A DNA stretch of 8,658 nt, taken from contig CALBUB010000117.1 in the NCBI GenBank assembly GCA_937967955.1, forward strand, positions 1-8,658, read 5' to 3'. The stretch's first letter is position 1. Each line of letters begins with the position of its first letter. The position numbers were made by a program, and so were the translations under genes. Shown in pieces: positions 5,550 through 8,658 of the stretch. This stretch comes from an uncultured Bacillota bacterium (GTDB lineage Bacteria; Bacillota; Clostridia; Tissierellales; Tepidimicrobiaceae). The notes beneath the pieces were generated by a model. That model did no database searches. It saw nothing but the letters and a program-made list of their open reading frames with translations, and was not told the DNA's origin.

Positions 5550-6182
5550 GTGAAAAATATAGGAAAGGAACAAGTATATATTTATTTAAATGACAAACAT
5601 TCTTTAGATATAAATACCCATGTGTATATTGAAGATATTGGTAAGGTATACTGTAAAAACAAAAGTATAAAAAGAAAAGTAGAAAAAATAAGAGTATATA
5701 GTGGGCAAGATAAAGAAATATACGACTATATTTCTGGAAACGATATTGTTGCTAAGGTTTTAGACACTATTGACAATATAGATGTAACCATAATAGGTGG
5801 TCCAGATGTATTATTGGAGGTAAAAGATAAGGAAAATACTAAAGCTATTCTTGAGTTTTTGAAAATATTCACTATATGTGTAATACTGTTTTTTGGTTCA
5901 GCTCTTACAATAGTGTATTTCTTCGAAGATGTAGGGATGGAGGAAACAGTTAAAAAAATACATTTTTTAATTACAGGAGTGGAAGAAGATAATCCAATGA
6001 CTTTTACCATTCCTTTTTCTGTTGGAATAGGATTAGGTATATTTGCTTTCTTTAATAGGGTATTTAGCTTTAGTAAAAGGAGAAGGCAAGAGCCAGGACC
6101 TTTAGAGATCGAATTAAATCTTTATGATAAGGATATGGAGGATGTTATAATTCAAGAATTAAAAGATAAGGATAAGTCATAA
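5550..6182 (+). CDS. spoVAA: Stage V sporulation protein AA
   Basis: This is a component of the SpoVA machinery in the spore inner membrane, which takes dipicolinic acid into the forespore and lets it out at germination. The 210-aa length matches the B. subtilis protein. The N-terminal soluble part (about 1-103) includes a beta-rich opening EQVYIYLND. Two membrane segments follow (about 104-126 and 152-173), then a short tail with the conserved EPGPLEIELN (181-190). FFEDVGMEETVKKIHFLITG (124-143) parallels the Bacillus FHEDVSM...ITG stretch. The start is uncertain: GTG 5550 overlaps the AGGAG (5546-5550). The codon at normal spacing from that site is ATA 5559, which would give an N-terminus close to the Bacillus one. 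Translational coupling to the small gene upstream could rescue the GTG. Confidence 0.92.
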   Translation: MKNIGKEQVYIYLNDKHSLDINTHVYIEDIGKVYCKNKSIKRKVEKIRVYSGQDKEIYDYISGNDIVAKVLDTIDNIDVTIIGGPDVLLEVKDKENTKAILEFLKIFTICVILFFGSALTIVYFFEDVGMEETVKKIHFLITGVEEDNPMTFTIPFSVGIGLGIFAFFNRVFSFSKRRRQEPGPLEIELNLYDKDMEDVIIQELKDKDKS

Positions 6183-6197
6183 TACGGTGGTGGAAAG

Positions 6198-6614
6198 ATG
6201 AAGTTGTTGTTATCTAGTTTGATTGGTCTGTCTACAGGAATAACAATAGGAAGTGCAGCAGCCGCTTTTTTTACCCTACTTAATTTTATATCCAGAATGA
6301 TACAGGTAATGAATGCTAAGAAAAGGATTAACCTATACCAAAACAGTGTTGTTTTAGGAGCAACTATTTGTAGTTTAATGTACTTTTTCCATATGAGTTT
6401 AAAATTATATAAGATATTTAGCAGTCTAATATCCCTAGTAATGGGAATATTCGTAGGAATGTTTTCTTCTGCCTTAGCAGAAGTATTAAATGTAATGCCT
6501 GTGCTTTCTAAAAAATTAAAGGTAAAACACAAATTAAAATACATTAAAATTTCCTTATTGTTTGGGAAAGTATTAGGAGCCTTATGGTATTGGTTAGTAT
6601 TTATTAAAATGTAG
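6198..6614 (+). CDS. spoVAB: Stage V sporulation protein AB
   Basis: This is an integral membrane protein (138 aa) of the SpoVA group in the spore inner membrane. About four hydrophobic helices are visible (near 3-27, 47-66, 73-95 and 115-137). It resembles Bacillus SpoVAB across its length, most clearly at AEVLNVMPVLSKK (94-106) and the C-terminal FGKVLGALWYWLVF (122-135). The ATG at 6198 has GGTGG (6186-6190) 7 nt upstream. It lies 15 nt after spoVAA and 12 nt before spoVAC in the same operon. Its molecular role is not defined by anything visible here. Many clostridia carry only spoVAC, AD and AE, so the AA-AB pair is informative about lineage. Confidence 0.9.
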   Translation: MKLLLSSLIGLSTGITIGSAAAAFFTLLNFISRMIQVMNAKKRINLYQNSVVLGATICSLMYFFHMSLKLYKIFSSLISLVMGIFVGMFSSALAEVLNVMPVLSKKLKVKHKLKYIKISLLFGKVLGALWYWLVFIKM

Positions 6615-6626
6615 AGGTGAAGTAAA

Positions 6627-7076
6627 TTGGACAATATGACTAATAAAGAATATCAAGAATATGTAAAGAAGAAGATTCCTAAGCCACCATATTTGAAAAA
6701 CGCAATTAGGGCCTTCCTTATAGGAGGGTTAATCTGCTTAATAGGGCAGATAATTAGGAATATATTGTTTAGCTTTGGCTTGGATGAGAATCAAGTGGTG
6801 GCTGGAACTGCCATAATATTAGTTTTTATAGGCTCTTTGCTAACTGGTATTGGCGTATATGATAAGATAGGAAAGTTTGGTGGAGCTGGAGCAGTAATTC
6901 CTATAACTGGTTTTGCTAACTCTATTGTATCTACAGCAATGGAACATAAAAGGGAGGGCTACATCTTTGGTGTAGCAGCTAATATGTTTACAATTGCGGG
7001 CCCAGTACTTGTTTATGGCATTGGTGGCTCAATAGTTGTAGGCTTACTATATATAATTCTCACATCAGGAAGGTGA
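6627..7076 (+). CDS. spoVAC: Stage V sporulation protein AC
   Basis: This is an inner-membrane SpoVA subunit (149 aa, Bacillus length). In Bacillus it has been reported to behave as a mechanosensitive channel and to help form the dipicolinic acid conduit. The N-terminus is soluble with the family motif IPKPPYLKNAIRAF (17-30). Membrane segments follow, with GGLICLIGQ (33-41), LTGIGVYDKIGKFGGAGAVI (72-91) and PITGFANSIVSTAMEHKREG (92-111). It is clearly paralogous to SpoVAE, encoded beyond spoVAD. The TTG at 6627 is chosen because GAGGTGA (6614-6620) is 6 nt upstream; an in-frame ATG at 6636 would be 15 nt away. The RBS overlaps the spoVAB stop codon. Confidence 0.96.
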   Translation: MDNMTNKEYQEYVKKKIPKPPYLKNAIRAFLIGGLICLIGQIIRNILFSFGLDENQVVAGTAIILVFIGSLLTGIGVYDKIGKFGGAGAVIPITGFANSIVSTAMEHKREGYIFGVAANMFTIAGPVLVYGIGGSIVVGLLYIILTSGR

Positions 7077-7080
7077 TAAT

Positions 7081-8097
7081 ATGGCAACAAAGCGCATTGG
7101 CTCACAAACTATTAAATTTGAAAATCCACCTTCTATAGTTGGGACTGCATCTATTGTAGGACCAAAGGAAGGAGAAGGTCCTTTAAGTAATTATTTTGAT
7201 CTAGTTTTAGAGGATGATACTTGGGGACAGAAGTCCTTTGAAAAAGCTGAAGCAAAGATGCAGGAAGAAGCTATCAAATTAGCTATAGCAAATGCTAACC
7301 TGTCACCAAAGGACATACATTTCCTTATATCAGGAGACCTACTAAATCAGATAATCTCATCCTCATATACAGCTAGGCAAATAGGAATACCTTATTTTGG
7401 CCTTTATGGAGCTTGTTCAACCATGACTGAATCCCTATGTTTAGGGTCAATGATAATAGATGGCGGTTTTGCAGATAAGGTAGTATGTGCTACATCTAGC
7501 CATTTTAGCTCTGCAGAAAGACAATTTAGATTTCCGCTGGAATATGGAGCCCAAAGGAAATATACAGCCCAATGGACTGTAACGGGAGCAGGAGCAACTG
7601 TGCTTTCTTCTACTGGAAATGGTCCTTATATAACCTATATAACTCCTGGAAAGATAAAGGATTATGGAATAAAGGATGCAAGCAATATGGGTGCAGCAAT
7701 GGCGCCAGCTGCCTTTGATACTATATTACAACATTTCAAGGATACTGGTTTTAATCCAGCTGATTACGATCTTATAATTACAGGGGATTTAGGTTTAATA
7801 GGGAGAAGGATTGTAATAGATCTAATGGCAAGGGAAGGTTATGATCTTACTAAAAACTTTTCAGATTGTGGGGTAAAAATATTTGATGGGGTACAACAGG
7901 ATACCCATGCAGGAGGAAGTGGTTGTGCCTGTTCAGCAGTAGTATTTAACGGCTATATATATAAGGAGATGATAAAAGGTAATCTAAACAGAGTATTATT
8001 AGTTGCTACAGGTGCATTACACTCATCAATTTCAACATTGCAAGGAGAATCGGTGCCAGGAATTGCTCATGCCGTAACTATAGAGAATCTCAGTTAG
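7081..8097 (+). CDS. spoVAD: Stage V sporulation protein AD (dipicolinic acid-binding, thiolase fold)
   Basis: This is the peripheral SpoVA protein (338 aa, identical in length to the Bacillus one) that binds dipicolinic acid on the inner-membrane surface. It has a thiolase/ketoacyl-synthase fold not used for acyl transfer. Landmarks in order are GPKEGEGPL (27-35), ISGDLLNQ (83-90), GACSTMTES (110-118, with Cys112 at the position of the thiolase nucleophile), ATSSHFSSAERQFRFP (137-152), NMGAAMAPAAFDT (202-214), ITGDLG (233-238), HAGGSGCACSAVV (276-288) and GIAHAV (327-332). The ATG at 7081 has AAGGTGA (7070-7076) only 4 nt upstream, within the spoVAC stop. It is flanked by the paralogous membrane subunits AC and AE, with which it is expected to form one complex. 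Confidence 0.97.
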   Translation: MATKRIGSQTIKFENPPSIVGTASIVGPKEGEGPLSNYFDLVLEDDTWGQKSFEKAEAKMQEEAIKLAIANANLSPKDIHFLISGDLLNQIISSSYTARQIGIPYFGLYGACSTMTESLCLGSMIIDGGFADKVVCATSSHFSSAERQFRFPLEYGAQRKYTAQWTVTGAGATVLSSTGNGPYITYITPGKIKDYGIKDASNMGAAMAPAAFDTILQHFKDTGFNPADYDLIITGDLGLIGRRIVIDLMAREGYDLTKNFSDCGVKIFDGVQQDTHAGGSGCACSAVVFNGYIYKEMIKGNLNRVLLVATGALHSSISTLQGESVPGIAHAVTIENLS

Positions 8098-8109
8098 GGA
8101 GGAAAGCTT

Positions 8110-8466
8110 ATGGATTATTTGATTGCATTTTTAGTAGGAGGCTTGATATGTGTTATTGGTCAAATAATACTTGATGCAACTAAATTAACGCCTGCCCATA
8201 TAATAGTAACTTTTTTGATGATAGGTATAATATTAGGTGCCATTGGAGTATATGAGCCAGTAGTAAAATTTGCAGAGGCCGGTGCAACTGTACCAATACT
8301 TGGCTTTGGCTATTCATTAAGTAAGGGTGCAATAGAGGGTGCTAAGGCAAAAGGTGTATTAGGCGCTTTTACAGGCGGTTTAGAGAAAACTGCTGGAGCC
8401 ATAGCGGCTGTAATACTATTTGGATATATAATGTCGGTTGTTTCTTATCCAAGATCGAAAAAATAG
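8110..8466 (+). CDS. spoVAE: Stage V sporulation protein AE (SpoVAEb type)
   Basis: This is a small polytopic membrane protein (118 aa) of the SpoVA complex, probably part of the channel with SpoVAC. Motifs shared with SpoVAC are FLVGGLICVIGQ (7-18), GAIGVYEPVVKFAEAGATVP (43-62) and ILGFGYSLSKGA (63-74). Length and sequence match the B. subtilis protein now called SpoVAEb, not the soluble SpoVAEa. The ATG at 8110 has AGGGAGG (8096-8102) 7 nt upstream, which overlaps the spoVAD stop. It is the last gene of the operon: the left arm of a strong terminator begins in its final codons, so spoVAEa and spoVAF do not follow as they do in Bacillus. Confidence 0.95.
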   Translation: MDYLIAFLVGGLICVIGQIILDATKLTPAHIIVTFLMIGIILGAIGVYEPVVKFAEAGATVPILGFGYSLSKGAIEGAKAKGVLGAFTGGLEKTAGAIAAVILFGYIMSVVSYPRSKK

Positions 8467-8489
8467 GAGCCTATTTGGCTCCTATTTTT
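8459..8489. terminator. Bidirectional intrinsic terminator between spoVAE and a convergent gene
   Basis: A perfect 13-bp inverted repeat (AAAAATAGGAGCC, 8459-8471, with GGCTCCTATTTTT, 8477-8489) surrounds a TATTT loop. T's on the right and A's on the left give a T-tract in both directions. It overlaps the spoVAE stop and the stop of the minus-strand gene, so it serves two convergent genes. Confidence 0.93.
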
Positions 8490-8658
8490 AATTCTCGCTG
8501 TCAACATTATTGCCTTCATTTCTTTTTCCTTTGTCACCGTTTTTGTTGTTAGGTTTGCCGTTTTCATTGTTACCATTTCCATTGCCGTTGCCATTTTTGT
8601 TTCCATTACCGTTTTTATTGTCATTTTTCTTGTCTTCTTTTTTGTCTTTATTGTCATC
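8488..8658 (-). CDS. C-terminal end of an Asn/Gly/Lys/Asp-rich low-complexity protein (partial)
   Basis: On the minus strand a frame open at the window edge runs for 56 codons to TAA (complement of 8488-8490). The visible protein is almost entirely hydrophilic: it starts DDNKDKKEDKKNDN, continues with NGNGN-type repeats and ends GNNVDSEN. Third codon positions vary freely (GGT, GGC and GGA for Gly; AAT and AAC for Asn) while the residue pattern is kept, which supports this frame. The alternative frame gives a Met/Thr/Lys-rich product and is not credible. Such tails occur at the C-terminus of cell-wall or surface proteins, for example some clostridial class A penicillin-binding proteins. The catalytic part is outside the window, so the identity is unknown. 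The gene ends inside the shared terminator. Confidence 0.7.
   Translation of the reverse strand, partial: DDNKDKKEDKKNDNKNGNGNKNGNGNGNGNNENGKPNNKNGDKGKRNEGNNVDSEN

Noticed and set aside
5847..5860. Possible frameshift or second start within spoVAA
   Set aside because: The reading frame is continuous and matches the Bacillus protein from N-terminus to the PGPLEIE motif, so there is no sign of disruption.
6152..6634. 160-codon minus-strand ORF opposite spoVAB
   Set aside because: It is antisense to a clearly conserved spoVAB and flanking ends, with no RBS or promoter; its length follows from the AT-rich hydrophobic codons on the other strand.
8445..8657. Minus-strand 70-codon ORF rich in Met, Thr and Lys
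   Set aside because: It is a frame-shifted reading of the N/G/K/D-rich tail, runs through the terminator and across the spoVAE stop, and has no RBS or recognisable composition.

Overview
The window comes from a low-GC, endospore-forming Firmicute, most likely a member of the Clostridia/Tissierellia rather than a Bacillus. The evidence is AT-rich DNA with strong purine-rich ribosome binding sites, a spoIIA-sigF-spoVA sporulation cluster, a THF riboswitch on an ECF folate transporter gene, and an RNase P RNA whose 3' end has the compact ancestral (type A) form rather than the Bacillus type B form. No mobile element, CRISPR array or tRNA is visible.

Layout, left to right, all on the + strand until the last gene. 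(1) Positions 1-111 hold the 3' end of rnpB (RNase P RNA) and its intrinsic terminator. (2) Positions 219-1679 encode an NhaC-family antiporter. (3) Positions 1706-3587 form a folate block. It starts with a sigma-A promoter and a textbook THF riboswitch, followed by a 20-bp terminator hairpin that contains the Shine-Dalgarno sequence of folT (ECF folate S component). folT ends at a 20-bp perfect terminator. folD follows with its own near-consensus promoter and its own terminator. This FolD lacks two of the three classic active-site residues. (4) Positions 3662-5334 are the spoIIA operon (spoIIAA, spoIIAB, sigF), preceded by a very good sigma-H promoter and a possible Spo0A box, and closed by a terminator overlapping the sigF stop codon. 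(5) Positions 5335-8489 are a spoVA operon: a small 52-codon membrane-protein gene not normally described there, then spoVAA, spoVAB, spoVAC, spoVAD and spoVAE, with a candidate forespore (sigma-G-like) promoter and a strong bidirectional terminator. (6) On the minus strand at the right edge is the C-terminal end of an Asn/Gly/Lys/Asp-rich low-complexity protein converging on that terminator.

How the genes fit together: SpoIIAB holds sigma-F inactive until SpoIIAA releases it in the forespore. Sigma-F then leads to sigma-G, which is expected to express the adjacent spoVA genes for dipicolinic acid uptake into the spore and its release at germination. The folate block pairs a ligand-regulated folate importer with an enzyme of one-carbon metabolism. 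The gene order sigF-spoVAA matches Bacillus, but dacF is not upstream of spoIIAA, spoVAEa and spoVAF are absent, and a small membrane gene sits between sigF and spoVAA.

No wholly new system is evident. The points most worth a second look are the small ORF at 5388-5546, the atypical FolD active site, the riboswitch expression platform, and the SpoVAA start.
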